From the NCBI GenBank assembly GCA_021797555.1, contig JAJZZM010000009.1, positions 1-52,841 on the forward strand: DNA of 52,841 nt, in the 5' to 3' direction. Position numbers and translations under genes: made by a program. Of this stretch, positions 17,528 to 27,008 are shown piece after piece; the stretch's first letter is position 1; every line of letters starts with the position of its first letter. This DNA comes from Thermoplasmata archaeon. GTDB lineage: Archaea > Thermoplasmatota > Thermoplasmata > Thermoplasmatales > Thermoplasmataceae. The notes under the pieces are model-generated. The model did no database searches. It was not told the DNA's origin and saw only the letters and a program-made list of their open reading frames with translations.

Positions 17528-18682
17528 ATGACATATGGATTGGAATCTCAATTAAGGGTATATACAAAAACAGATGAGAATGCTGATCTGCCGGTTTCCA
17601 TAGATGAATGGAGAAAAAAAGCAATGGAAACATTAAAGCCAGGGCCATGGGGATACCTTGAGGGTGCAGCCGGGTCAGAGGATACAATGAATGAGGATAT
17701 AAAATCATTTTTTAGATACAGAATAAGGCCGAGATATCTTAGAAATGTTGATAATAGGGATATATCTATAGAATTATTCAATAAAAAATATGACACGCCA
17801 TTTATACTTGCACCAATAGGAGTCCAGTCAATATTAAATAAGGATGCAGAAATGGCAAGTGCAAAGGCAGCAGCAAACCTAAAAATGCCCTTTGTCCTGA
17901 GCACTGTTTCATCAGTAAGCATAGAAAAAATAGCAAAGGAAAATCCCAATAGTGAGAAATGGTTCCAGATTTATCCTGGAAGGGATAAAAAGGTAATGAA
18001 GAGCATGATAAAACGTGCCGAAAATTCAGGATACGGTGCAATAATAGTAACAGTTGACACAACAATGCTTGGATGGCGTGAAATTGATTTAAAAAATGCA
18101 TATCTTCCATTTCTATACGGTGAGGGAATAGCAAATTATTTAACAGACCCGGAATTTAGATCACGCTTGGATAAAAATCCTGAAGAAAATATTCAAGAAT
18201 CCATTGAAGAATTTTTAAGCATATACGTTAATCCTGCATTCACATGGGATGATTTTAAGGATATAAGGAAATGGACAGATCTGCCATTAATGATTAAGGG
18301 AATATCGTCATATGATGATGTAAAAAAAGCCTTTGAATTAAAGGCAGATGGCGTTGTAATATCAAACCACGGCGGAAGGCAGGTAGACGGTGCTATTTCT
18401 TCCATAGATGCATTAAATGAAATAACAAAAAATAATGAAATAAAGGGAACCATATTATTTGACAGTGGAATAAGGCATGCTGCGGATGCAGTGAAGGCTT
18501 TAGCTTTGGGTGCAGATGCAGTTTTAATAGGGCGGCCATATGCATATGCACTTGCCGTAGCCGGCCAGCGTGGAATTGAACGCTATATGGATCAGCTAAG
18601 GTCTGAAATGGATCTAGAAATGGCACTTGCAGGCTATGGATCAATTAAGGAATTAAACAGGAATTCATTATACATAAAATAA
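17528..18682 (+). CDS. FMN-dependent 2-hydroxyacid oxidase / lactate 2-monooxygenase-like
   Basis: This 384-residue TIM-barrel flavoprotein has FILAPIGVQSIL, the YLEGAAGSEDTMNED N-terminal block, the substrate loop VTVDTTMLGWREIDL and the catalytic base histidine in VSNHGGRQVDG, followed by DSGIRHAADAVKALALGADAV and IGRPYAYAL for FMN phosphate binding. The D-L-x-x-A-Y-L-P-F-L pattern is nearer lactate 2-monooxygenase than glycolate oxidase. The ATG at 17528 is preferred over an in-frame TTG at 17477, because a TATA-like TTTATATTATG lies about 25 bases upstream of it and family homology begins there. Substrate (lactate or related) is inference. Confidence 0.87.
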   Translation: MTYGLESQLRVYTKTDENADLPVSIDEWRKKAMETLKPGPWGYLEGAAGSEDTMNEDIKSFFRYRIRPRYLRNVDNRDISIELFNKKYDTPFILAPIGVQSILNKDAEMASAKAAANLKMPFVLSTVSSVSIEKIAKENPNSEKWFQIYPGRDKKVMKSMIKRAENSGYGAIIVTVDTTMLGWREIDLKNAYLPFLYGEGIANYLTDPEFRSRLDKNPEENIQESIEEFLSIYVNPAFTWDDFKDIRKWTDLPLMIKGISSYDDVKKAFELKADGVVISNHGGRQVDGAISSIDALNEITKNNEIKGTILFDSGIRHAADAVKALALGADAVLIGRPYAYALAVAGQRGIERYMDQLRSEMDLEMALAGYGSIKELNRNSLYIK

Positions 18683-18797
18683 ATTTATTCAGTAAATAAA
18701 TGTATTTTTTTATATATAAACTTTCATATATAAAAGGTAAAATTTTATTAAATTTACCTATAGTAAAAGGTATTTAAATAGTATATATAGATAATAC

Positions 18798-18826
18798 GTA
18801 ATGGCATATGTTAATATGCTTATTAC
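18798..18826. repeat. Imperfect inverted repeat (hairpin or operator)
   Basis: GTAATGGCATAT and ATATGCTTATTAC flank a GTTA loop; the inner arms GCATAT/ATATGC are perfect. A second, weaker inverted repeat (AGGTAAA ... TTTACCT) lies at 18735-18759. Both sit between the oxidase gene and the UPF0173 gene. They could be transcription end signals or a regulator site; neither can be decided from sequence. Confidence 0.4.
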
Positions 18827-18863
18827 ATATTGAAATATTAAAAAGATAAAATGCTTCATTTAA

Positions 18864-18900
18864 TTCAGTGGATTTATTTCCGGCATATTGATTTGTAAAA
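18864..18900. repeat. Intergenic 37-bp element, copy 2
   Basis: This copy reads TTCAGTGGATTTATTTCCGG then CATATTGATTTGTAAAA. It aligns with copies at 8113-8150 and 23324-23360. It ends 80 bases before the UPF0173 gene. On the reverse strand the start reads LQINMPEINPLN before a stop, parallel to copy 1. Confidence 0.6.
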
Positions 18901-18979
18901 ATTAGTGAAGTTCTATAAAATTTATAATTTTTAACCTATTTATTGGATATTTTTTTATAATAGGATAAAATAATGCATT

Positions 18980-19648
18980 ATGGTTAACATAATATGGCAC
19001 GGCCATGCCTGTTTTTCAATAGAGGGGAATGTAAACGTTCTGATAGACCCATTTATAGAACGAAATCCCGCTGCAAAAATTAACGCGGAATCATTAAATC
19101 CAGATATAATAATTCTAACGCACGGTCATTTTGACCATGCCGGAGACGCAATAAAAATATCAAAAAATTCAAAGGCTCCAGTACTTGCGTCCTTTGAATT
19201 ATCCGAGATATTAAAAAATGAAATAGAAACAATGGATATTAATCCGGGAGGAACGGTAAAGTTTAAAGGAATAAAAATAACTGCGGTTAATGCGGTGCAT
19301 TCATCAAGTTATAATGGTTTATATGCCGGTGCTTCAATGGGCTATATAATTGATATGGGCAATATAAAAATATACCATGCAGGTGATACTACATATTTTA
19401 AGGATATGGAATTAATAGGCAATATAAACAGGCCCGACATATCATTATTGCCTATAGGTGGGCATTATACAATGGACATTGACGGATCAATAGAAGCATT
19501 AAAAATGTTAAAATCAGAAAAAGTTATACCAATGCATTACAATACATTTCCGGCCATATCAGCAAATCCTGAGGAATTTAAAAATAAGGTGGAAAAAGCA
19601 GGATTTAAGCCTATTATACCTGAAGTTGAAGAGGTTATAAAGCTATAA
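18980..19648 (+). CDS. UPF0173 family metallo-beta-lactamase-fold hydrolase
   Basis: This 222-residue protein starts NIIWHGHACFSIEG and carries the metal motif THGHFDHAGDAI (H-x-H-x-D-H), then YHAGDTTYF, ISLLPIGGHYTMD and IPMHYNTFP, which together are the UPF0173 pattern. The biochemical role of the family is not settled. It has its own promoter; a TATA-like TTTTTTTATAATAG lies about 25 bases before the ATG. Confidence 0.9.
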   Translation: MVNIIWHGHACFSIEGNVNVLIDPFIERNPAAKINAESLNPDIIILTHGHFDHAGDAIKISKNSKAPVLASFELSEILKNEIETMDINPGGTVKFKGIKITAVNAVHSSSYNGLYAGASMGYIIDMGNIKIYHAGDTTYFKDMELIGNINRPDISLLPIGGHYTMDIDGSIEALKMLKSEKVIPMHYNTFPAISANPEEFKNKVEKAGFKPIIPEVEEVIKL

Positions 19649-19967
19649 ATTTTAACAACTGTAATCATTTTATATTCTTCAATAAAAAATTTATTATAAT
19701 ATAAATACAATGCATTATAATGGATGTACCCGGGTTGCTTATGTTTGAACATTCTAGCATAAGAATAATTGCGGATAATAATATTCTGAAAAAAGTAGTG
19801 CATAGTTAATGGATTTTAACAGTTTCCTTTTGGATATAGATGTTAACAATGAATAAAATATAATGTTTCCGGAATTAATGGAAAATAAGTAAAAACCCCT
19901 TTTTGAGGTGATATTACCATTATTCTATAAAACCCCGGGATATCATAAAAAATGATGAAATATATAT
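19649..19967. other. Noncoding gap with a possible 29-codon ORF
   Basis: No recognised gene lies in these 319 bases. A short + frame at 19720-19809 starts with ATG after an AT-rich TTATTATAATATAAATAC and reads MDVPGLLMFEHSSIRIIADN, then ILKKVVHS. It could be a very small protein or a fragment. The remainder carries no visible structure apart from a C-run/T-run near 19908-19920. Confidence 0.25.
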
Positions 19968-22900
19968 TTATTTAAGTTCTAATTTTTTATAATTTTTTAT
20001 TTCCTCTAAAATATTATTTATTGCAGTATTTAGCTGTTTATCATTATTTTTAAGGAAGTCCTGTGGCATATTTTCGACGTATATATCAGGGTCTGTGCCA
20101 TAGTTTTCTAAACCATATTTAACATCCTTAAACCACGTTGCGAACTGGGGCTGTGTTACAGTTGTATTGTCTATTAATTTTATTTTCGGGTTTATGCCAA
20201 CAACACCTCCCCATGTCCTTGTGCCTATAACTTTGCCAAGCCCCATCAATTTAAATACATGTGTTCCAATATCGCCATCAGACCCTGCATATTCATTTGT
20301 TAATGCTATCATAGGGCCATTTACGGAATCAACAGGATAGGGTGTTATTATGCCTCTACGTGGAACGTCATAGCCTATTCTCTTTCTAGCTAGTTTTTCC
20401 AGCAATAACTGTGATACAAATCCACCACCATTGAATCTTAAATCTACTATTAAGCCATCCCTGTTGGATTCACGGTCATAAATCCTGAAAAATTCATTGA
20501 AACCATTCATTCCCATATCCGGTATGTGTATGTATCCAATTCTATCATTGGTTTTTTCATGTACATATTTCCTATTCTTCTCAACAAATTCACGGTACCT
20601 TAAATATTTTTCATCACTCATTGTTTTAACATAGTATTTTTTAACCTCATTATTTCTTTTTATTTCTATTTTTATTATTTCATTTGCATGGTTTAACAGT
20701 ATTTTATCAGGATTATTTTCTTTATCCAAATCGGTATCATTTATAGATTTTATAATGTCATTTTCTTTTATATCTGTATAAATTAATGGTGATTTTTCAT
20801 TTTCATTGGATAGGTCACCGCTGTAAATCTTTGTTATTATATAATTATTGTCTTTAAATTCATAATCTATGCCTAGTTTGCCTATGCTTATAGAATCGAT
20901 ATATGATAAATCCCCACCTATTTCATATGAATGTGATGTGCTGTATTCTCCCTGCATTTCCCTGAGAATATCTGAAAGTTCAAACCTTGTGCTTATTTTA
21001 TTCAATAATTTTTTATATTTTAAATACGGGGTATCCCCAAGTTTTTCCGCCTTTTCTTTGCTCCAGTAATTCTCCTTTATTAAATTAAATGCATCGTATA
21101 ACATGTTTTTCCACTCATTTACTGGATTAACTGTTATATTTATCCTGTTAATATCTATATCCTCATCCTTTTTTGTTTCAATTTCCTTTTTTATAAATTT
21201 ATTACTAGGTTTCCTTACCATTAAATATTTCTTATTTCCTGAAATAATAAGATATACAACATCGTTTTCATACACTTCACTTTTTTTCCTGCTAAAATCG
21301 AATAATTCTACTGTTCCTGTTTTTTCACCATTATTGAATAAGTAATATCTCATTGATCCCTCAACAGGATAATGGAACAGTAAAATTCCATTATTTACAG
21401 GCACAATGTTTGTATAATCTTCAGAAGAAACCGGAAAAGCCTGGCTTAATTTTATTATATCATCCAATTTATAATTGCCCGGCATATTTTTATTTAGCTC
21501 TTCAGGGATATCCGAAAATAATGGCATTAAGTTCTCCTTTAGTGGTATTGCATATGGCTTTGTTATTGCATTATACCCCAGATTAAATACTAGCTGGTCC
21601 ATAACCGGGTCAAGTGACCTTTTTGATAAATAATATAAATAATTATTATCATTGCTGAAAACAGGCTTAAAATCAACCGAACCGGGAGTTGTTGCATTAT
21701 ATTCTTTGCCATCTGACATATCATATATTTTTATTGATGAACTGCCATTGTAACCATAATATTCTGATTCAGGATATGTATATGCTAATAATCTGGAATC
21801 ATTAGACCATGAGAAATCATCTACTGTTCCTGATCTGCTTTCGTCTATTTTTTTGATATTACCAGTTTCCATATTTAAAATAAATAATTCAAATCTATTG
21901 TTCCCTATTGCAATAAATTTACTGTCAGGTGAAGGTTTCATGGAAAAAATTATACCGTGCGGGAAATCAATCTTTTTCTTTAATGTTTTATCTATGCTGT
22001 ATAATAATATATTATTTTCACTCTCATTATAATTATATATTAAAATATCATCGTTATTCATGAATTCTATTATCCCATTCTTTAATTTATCTACATTCAT
22101 TACCGGCCCATTTTTTATGCCCGTAAACAGTGCCTGCCCTCTTGTTATTAAACCTATTATATTCCCTGAATAATTTATTTTATAATCAGTTAAATAATCT
22201 GTTGCCTTCAGTATTCTATTGTTTAAATTAGCTGATGGTATATCAATGTCTATTTTTAACTCTTCGACAATACCGTCCTTTAGTATAAACAATGAACCTG
22301 CCTTCTGGAAAATCATCTTGCTGCCATCGGAATTTGCATTTCTAACATAATAATCATTGAAATTGGTATGTTTTTTAATATTGTTTCCGTTTAAATCTGT
22401 AGAATAAATATTTGCATTACCCTCATGATCTGAAATAAAATATAGATTATCATTGCATATCATAGGTGAATTTACATTTGATTCTAAATCAACTATTATT
22501 TTAAATTCATTGTTTTTTCCTGACAATATCTTTCCCCTTGTGCCACCTTTATATCCCTTCCAGTGTGGCATATCTATAGTATTCCTTCCAAGAATTTTAT
22601 AATCATTATAATATATAATATTTAATGCAGAGCCTAAATTCAATGGTTCTAAATTTTTATTTACTATTTTATAAAGCATGGGTGTCCCAAATGGATAATA
22701 TGCATCTGTTGAAATTATTAAATTATTGTTATTGTCAAATCCTGCTATAGAAGTATACATCCTTCTGCTTGTGCTTTTGCCGCAGAGGTATGTAATTCTG
22801 TTTAAATTGCCACTATTAAGGTCTATTGAATATATATCAGAAGATTCTCCAGATTTGCCTGTCATTAACCTGAAATACACATGTTTTTTATCTGGGCTTA

Positions 22901-23042
22901 TTTTAGGATTTGTAACTATACCTAAATTATTTGTTAATCTCTCAATATTTTTATTGTTAATGTTATATTTCCATAAATCATTATCATTCACAAAAACAAT
23001 TAAATCATCTTTTATATCTGGATACATAAAATATTTTTCCAT
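19968..23042 (-). CDS. tri: Tricorn protease
   Basis: This 1024-residue cytoplasmic protease degrades peptides released by the proteasome. The N-terminal two thirds form two beta-propellers with WD/PD40-like repeats (NPKISPDKKHVYFRL, MKPSPDSKFIAIGN, NDSRLLAYTYPESEYYG). Then come the C1 helical domain, a PDZ domain near 730-830 and the C2 domain. The nucleophile is Ser921 in EYAGSDGD, with catalytic His at about 702 (TSHSYEIGG) and Glu979 (YGLENYG), a constant offset of 44 from the Thermoplasma acidophilum numbering as I recall it. The gene is alone. Peptidases that finish the job usually follow; the S9 peptidase nearby is interrupted. Confidence 0.95.
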   Translation of the reverse strand: MEKYFMYPDIKDDLIVFVNDNDLWKYNINNKNIERLTNNLGIVTNPKISPDKKHVYFRLMTGKSGESSDIYSIDLNSGNLNRITYLCGKSTSRRMYTSIAGFDNNNNLIISTDAYYPFGTPMLYKIVNKNLEPLNLGSALNIIYYNDYKILGRNTIDMPHWKGYKGGTRGKILSGKNNEFKIIVDLESNVNSPMICNDNLYFISDHEGNANIYSTDLNGNNIKKHTNFNDYYVRNANSDGSKMIFQKAGSLFILKDGIVEELKIDIDIPSANLNNRILKATDYLTDYKINYSGNIIGLITRGQALFTGIKNGPVMNVDKLKNGIIEFMNNDDILIYNYNESENNILLYSIDKTLKKKIDFPHGIIFSMKPSPDSKFIAIGNNRFELFILNMETGNIKKIDESRSGTVDDFSWSNDSRLLAYTYPESEYYGYNGSSSIKIYDMSDGKEYNATTPGSVDFKPVFSNDNNYLYYLSKRSLDPVMDQLVFNLGYNAITKPYAIPLKENLMPLFSDIPEELNKNMPGNYKLDDIIKLSQAFPVSSEDYTNIVPVNNGILLFHYPVEGSMRYYLFNNGEKTGTVELFDFSRKKSEVYENDVVYLIISGNKKYLMVRKPSNKFIKKEIETKKDEDIDINRINITVNPVNEWKNMLYDAFNLIKENYWSKEKAEKLGDTPYLKYKKLLNKISTRFELSDILREMQGEYSTSHSYEIGGDLSYIDSISIGKLGIDYEFKDNNYIITKIYSGDLSNENEKSPLIYTDIKENDIIKSINDTDLDKENNPDKILLNHANEIIKIEIKRNNEVKKYYVKTMSDEKYLRYREFVEKNRKYVHEKTNDRIGYIHIPDMGMNGFNEFFRIYDRESNRDGLIVDLRFNGGGFVSQLLLEKLARKRIGYDVPRRGIITPYPVDSVNGPMIALTNEYAGSDGDIGTHVFKLMGLGKVIGTRTWGGVVGINPKIKLIDNTTVTQPQFATWFKDVKYGLENYGTDPDIYVENMPQDFLKNNDKQLNTAINNILEEIKNYKKLELK

Positions 23043-23396
23043 ATAGCGTTATAATTAATGTATATTTATATATTTTCTCTGTAAAATATATCTATAACAT
23101 ATTGATACACAACATACTAAATCATTGAGGTCTCCTGTTTGATGTACTATGCTTACCCTCACATAAGTGTTTATTTAAATTCTTCTAAGGCATTGCATTT
23201 ATCTTCACAGTTATTATAAAAGTTAAACTTTATTTTTTAAGTGCTTTTTTATTCATCCTATTATAATAGCATTTAAATACGTTATACAATATTTGTATTC
23301 CAGAAATTGATCTATCTTATAAATTCATTGGCTTTCTTTATGCTATATTGATTTGTAAATATAAATAGTTAAATATTAATAATAAATATTATAACC
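23043..23396. other. Noncoding gap, 354 bases
   Basis: The left part should hold the tricorn promoter; the right part holds copy 3 of the 37-bp element and the TATA box (AAATATAAATAG) of the zinc-ribbon gene. Between them, 23100-23300 is slightly richer in G and C than usual gaps. The reverse strand gives short open stretches interrupted by TAA and TAG that resemble, loosely, the reverse-strand reading of repeat copy 1. Confidence 0.35.
23324..23360. repeat. Intergenic 37-bp element, copy 3
   Basis: This copy reads TTCATTGGCTTTCTTTATGC then TATATTGATTTGTAAAT, aligned with copies at 8113 and 18864. It ends 36 bases before the start codon of the zinc-ribbon gene and abuts its TATA box. Homology to copy 1 continues weakly to the left for about 30 bases (TATTCC ... 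AATT), so the ancestral unit was longer than 37 bp. Confidence 0.6.
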
Positions 23397-23564
23397 ATGA
23401 GATGCCCGGTATGCAACGCAGAAATAAATGAAACGCCCTTTAAGGAATGGTTATTTAACGATTATTCAGTTTCACGGTATAAATGCCCTAAATGCGATTA
23501 TTCCTTTAATGCCTATTCAAAGGAAGGAAAAGAAGCGTATACAATTCCAAAAAGAAAATTTTAA
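23397..23564 (+). CDS. Small zinc-ribbon protein, 55 residues
   Basis: The frame opens with ATG at 23397 and reads MRCPVCNAEINETPFKEW, then YKCPKCDYSFNAYSKEG, ending at TAA 23562-23564. Two C-P-x-C pairs about 30 residues apart make a zinc ribbon. It has a TATA box AAATATAAATAG about 30 bases before ATG. Small ribbons of this type may bind nucleic acid or be adaptor proteins; no specific function can be given. A similar small ribbon gene is at 29199. Confidence 0.75.
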   Translation: MRCPVCNAEINETPFKEWLFNDYSVSRYKCPKCDYSFNAYSKEGKEAYTIPKRKF

Positions 23565-23621
23565 TTTTTACATAAAAAACATATTAATAAATATTTAATA
23601 CTAAAATTAAATTTAATTATT

Positions 23622-25661
23622 TTATTCAAGAAGTATTGAGTTATTAAATTCAATAGGTGTTTTCCTTATTCTTATGGCTGTATTAAGTTCTATTGACCTT
23701 ACAAGTGCTACCGGGGTTCCTATTGTTGGTGCTTCTCCAAGTCCCTTAGCACCATTTGGTGCTTCGGATGGGTTTTCAATCCATTTTATATGGTACTCTG
23801 GAATATGATTTGCAGGCAATATCCCCGCATCCGCTATACTCTGTGTCATCAACTGTCCCTCTGAATATCTTAATGATTCAGAAAATACCTGGCCTATACC
23901 CTCTATTGCACCGCCTATTATCTGCGCCCTTACGTTCATCTCGCTTAATACATTGCCAAGGTCATAGTAAGAATACCATTTGTCTACAGTGATTTCTCCG
24001 TTTTTATCCATTGACGATGTTATCATGTTAAAATTAATTGAGTTAACGCTGTAATCTATCTCAATAAACTTATATTTGTCAAAGTTCCCGGATAATAGTT
24101 TTTCAGGTGAATATTCACCGTATTTTTTTATAACCTCGTTTTTTATCTCCCTTGCCACATATAGCAGTGCTGATCCACCTGCAATTGCGGACCTGGAACC
24201 CCATGAACCGACGCCTTTTTCAATCATTGTTGTATCCCCGTTTTCAAGGGTTATAAAGTCCCTTCTTATTTTTAACTCATTTTCAAGTATATTTTTAACA
24301 AATATTTCATGCCCCTGTCCGTGTACATTTCCACCAAGGTATACTTTTATTTTGCCATGATTGATAATTACTCTTGCACTTTCACCGGGCCTCGATGCAG
24401 GAATTAATACAAAGAATGCTATGCCTGCCTTTTCTTTCTTTGAGACCTCCCTGTAATTCACCTCCTTTAAGGCATTTTCCAGGAACGGCCTTGTAGCTTC
24501 CTTTATTTCTAATCCAAGCGGTGATTTAAATGGTTTTTCAGATGCATTTATTAATCTTACATCGGCTATATCCATTTTCAGTTTATCCGCCAGTAAATCA
24601 ATCATTCTTTCCATAAAAAATGCAGCTTCTGGCCTTCCGGCTCCACGGTATGGCCCCATCGGGGCTTTGTTTGTGACCAGTGATATTGCTTTAACATATG
24701 CATTTTCTATATTGTATGGCCCTGTTAACTGGAATGCTATGAACCTTGATGCAAATGATCCGGTACCAGCATCATATGCACCCGCATCAACATATACTTC
24801 CCCCTTTACTCCTGTAATTTTGCCATTGTTCTTTGCATAAATTTTTATTTTAGCCTTTGCTCCACGTCCGGGATAAGCCGCCATTAAATGTTCAGTTCTT
24901 GTTTCTATCCATTTTACAGGTTTTTTATATTTCATCGATGCATATGCTGCCATTACATATTCAGGATAGAATGATCCTTTAACACCAAATGCACCACCTG
25001 TGTCTGCCTGAATTACCACTACACTATCTCCCTTAAGCTTTAATGACTCAATTAATCCGGTTTTTACGGATTGGACCGATTGTGTTGAAACATAGAAATA
25101 TAGCATGTTATCCTTATAATATGCAATGCAACCTCTTGTTTCCATAGGATTGGGCACAATTCTTTCATTAAAAAATTCATCTTCCAGTGCTATATCATAA
25201 TCAATATCATTTTCATTAAAGTCCTTACCGAGTTCATGTGATGCCAGGATATTGTTTTCTGTGCCAGTATGTACAGGTTCACCATTCAATGCTTCATCTA
25301 TGCTGGATATAGCTTTTAATGGGGTATAATCTACCTTAACTTCATTTAATAAATCCTCACTTTCATATCTTGTTTTGCCAAAAACAGCTGCTATGGGCTG
25401 GCCCTGGTAATTTACATAATCTGTAGCAAAAACATGTTCAAGGTATACATTTTTATTATCTTTAGCACCCAGAGATGCCATTTCTCCAGAGGATGATTTA
25501 TAATACGCATTGAAATCATTTGCATTTAAACCACCTGTTACATTGCTTATTTTTGCCCTGCCATACTGGCTTCTGTATACGGACATGTATAACATATTAT
25601 CAAATACTATATCATCAATATATCTACCTTTGCCATTAACATAACGATTTCTGTAGTCCAT
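23622..25661 (-). CDS. Molybdenum hydroxylase large subunit (xanthine/aldehyde oxidase type), orphan
   Basis: This 679-residue protein is the molybdopterin-binding subunit of the xanthine dehydrogenase/aldehyde oxidase/CO dehydrogenase family. Visible blocks are VVIQADTGGAFGVKG, TNKAPMGPYRGAGRPEA, GGNVHGQGHEIF and the catalytic glutamate block GAKGLGEAPTI. The active loop is P-Y-R-G-A-G-R and lacks the A-Y-R-C-S-F-R of form I CO dehydrogenase, so CO oxidation is unlikely. The protein is shorter than usual (about 750-800) because the N-terminus is trimmed. The FAD and 2Fe-2S subunits normally encoded beside it are absent here. It needs the cofactor made by the moa/moe/mob genes. Substrate unknown. 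Confidence 0.88.
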   Translation of the reverse strand: MDYRNRYVNGKGRYIDDIVFDNMLYMSVYRSQYGRAKISNVTGGLNANDFNAYYKSSSGEMASLGAKDNKNVYLEHVFATDYVNYQGQPIAAVFGKTRYESEDLLNEVKVDYTPLKAISSIDEALNGEPVHTGTENNILASHELGKDFNENDIDYDIALEDEFFNERIVPNPMETRGCIAYYKDNMLYFYVSTQSVQSVKTGLIESLKLKGDSVVVIQADTGGAFGVKGSFYPEYVMAAYASMKYKKPVKWIETRTEHLMAAYPGRGAKAKIKIYAKNNGKITGVKGEVYVDAGAYDAGTGSFASRFIAFQLTGPYNIENAYVKAISLVTNKAPMGPYRGAGRPEAAFFMERMIDLLADKLKMDIADVRLINASEKPFKSPLGLEIKEATRPFLENALKEVNYREVSKKEKAGIAFFVLIPASRPGESARVIINHGKIKVYLGGNVHGQGHEIFVKNILENELKIRRDFITLENGDTTMIEKGVGSWGSRSAIAGGSALLYVAREIKNEVIKKYGEYSPEKLLSGNFDKYKFIEIDYSVNSINFNMITSSMDKNGEITVDKWYSYYDLGNVLSEMNVRAQIIGGAIEGIGQVFSESLRYSEGQLMTQSIADAGILPANHIPEYHIKWIENPSEAPNGAKGLGEAPTIGTPVALVRSIELNTAIRIRKTPIEFNNSILLE

Positions 25662-25729
25662 AGTTATGTAAACAAAATAATAATATTAATATTGCGATAA
25701 AAACATTGTAACAAATCACTTTTATTATA

Positions 25730-25942
25730 TTACATTTCACCAGAATCCTGCATAAATTTTATTAATTTAAGGTCGTGGACTATTTCCCTTTTTATTATAT
25801 CAGCTAATCCAATTCCTTCATCTATTGATTTATTGCATAGTTCAATAGTTTTCTCATGATTTATAGTTATATAATGACCTGACCTATCATAAACAATTAA
25901 ATAACCGAGATCATTGCAATCCATATATATGTATATAAACAT
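25730..25942 (-). CDS. Small hypothetical protein, 64-70 residues
   Basis: This small acidic protein is mostly helical at its C-terminus (CNKSIDEGIGLADIIKREIV) and starts with a strand-rich DLGYLIVYDRSGHYITIN segment. I do not recognise a family. An internal ATG at 25924 would give 64 residues (MDCNDLGYLIV) and is as plausible as the first ATG at 25942. It lies between two genes pointing away from it, so it must have its own promoter. Confidence 0.55.
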   Translation of the reverse strand: MFIYIYMDCNDLGYLIVYDRSGHYITINHEKTIELCNKSIDEGIGLADIIKREIVHDLKLIKFMQDSGEM

Positions 25943-26025
25943 TATTAATAAAACTATACAATACTTTGTTTACAACAGAATTTTCCACATAAAAATGGTT
26001 ATTTATAATATAATTATTAGCGTTT

Positions 26026-26952
26026 ATGCAGATAAAAAATCTGGAAGTACCGATTGAAATCAGGGCATTGAGAACGGCAAATGTTTATTTCATAGACAGT
26101 AATGATAAATTTATCTTTGATACAGGCATGTCAGAGAATTCTTATAAATATATAAAATCAAATATGAATATAAATGATATTGACTATATAATAGTGTCAC
26201 ATTTGCATATAGACCATCTTGGCGGTGCAATGTATTTCAATAGGATAAACAATATACCAGTTTATATAAGCAAAAATGATTATAATTACATAAAAAATTT
26301 TATTAAAGACAATGATTTTTATTTTAATTCGTATAAAGAATTGTTAAAAACCGGCGGTGTTCCTGAGATGTTAATAAATGAAATATTAAATTCACATCCA
26401 CTTATAAAATTTATTAATTATTATAATGAATTAAATATAAAAATTCTTGACTTCACCCCTAATAATTTTGAGGTAATAGATGTCCCTGGCCATTCACCTG
26501 GGTCAATAGTACTTTATTCTAAATCAGAAAAATTATTATTTTCTGGAGACCATATATTAAATAGAATAACACCTAATATAAGTGTATATTCAAAGGATAA
26601 GGATTATTTGGGCCTCTATATAAATAGCCTTGAAAAAATAAAAAATCTCGATGTACAGACAGTTTACCCAGGGCATGGGGAGATTTTCCATAATTATCAG
26701 GAAAGAATAAACGAGATATTAAAACACCACAATAACAGGATTGACACCATATTGGAAATACTTAAATCATGGAAAAGCCCATATGAGGTTGCGTCCGAAA
26801 TTGAATGGAGTAAAGGAAGAAAAATGGAAACAATGAATTACATGGAAAAAAATTTTGCAATTATGGAAACAATGGCACATTTAATATATATGCATAATAA
26901 GGATTTAATAAAAATGTCTATTAACAGCGGTGTAAATAAATATATAATTTAA
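26026..26952 (+). CDS. Metallo-beta-lactamase-fold hydrolase (glyoxalase II-like)
   Basis: This 308-residue protein has VSHLHIDHLGGAMYF (H-x-H-x-D-H), VIDVPGHSPGSIVLYS, LLFSGDHIL and YPGHGEIFHNYQERI, the metal ligands of the MBL fold. A C-terminal helical region of about 90 residues (ILEILKSWKSPYEVASEIEW) resembles the winged-helix-like tail of the glyoxalase II/LACTB2-like group. The function may be thioester hydrolysis, which is inference. The start is the first ATG, with promoter-like TTTATAATATAATTA about 25 bases before. Confidence 0.85.
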   Translation: MQIKNLEVPIEIRALRTANVYFIDSNDKFIFDTGMSENSYKYIKSNMNINDIDYIIVSHLHIDHLGGAMYFNRINNIPVYISKNDYNYIKNFIKDNDFYFNSYKELLKTGGVPEMLINEILNSHPLIKFINYYNELNIKILDFTPNNFEVIDVPGHSPGSIVLYSKSEKLLFSGDHILNRITPNISVYSKDKDYLGLYINSLEKIKNLDVQTVYPGHGEIFHNYQERINEILKHHNNRIDTILEILKSWKSPYEVASEIEWSKGRKMETMNYMEKNFAIMETMAHLIYMHNKDLIKMSINSGVNKYII

Positions 26953-27008
26953 TAAAAATTTATATTGTTTAAATAAAATTAATATAATAGTATTCTCTTA
27001 ACAGAGAA

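Noticed and set aside
23622-25661. Form I aerobic CO dehydrogenase large subunit
   Set aside because: The A-Y-R-C-S-F-R active loop is replaced by P-Y-R-G-A-G-R and the other subunit genes are missing, so CO oxidation is not supported.
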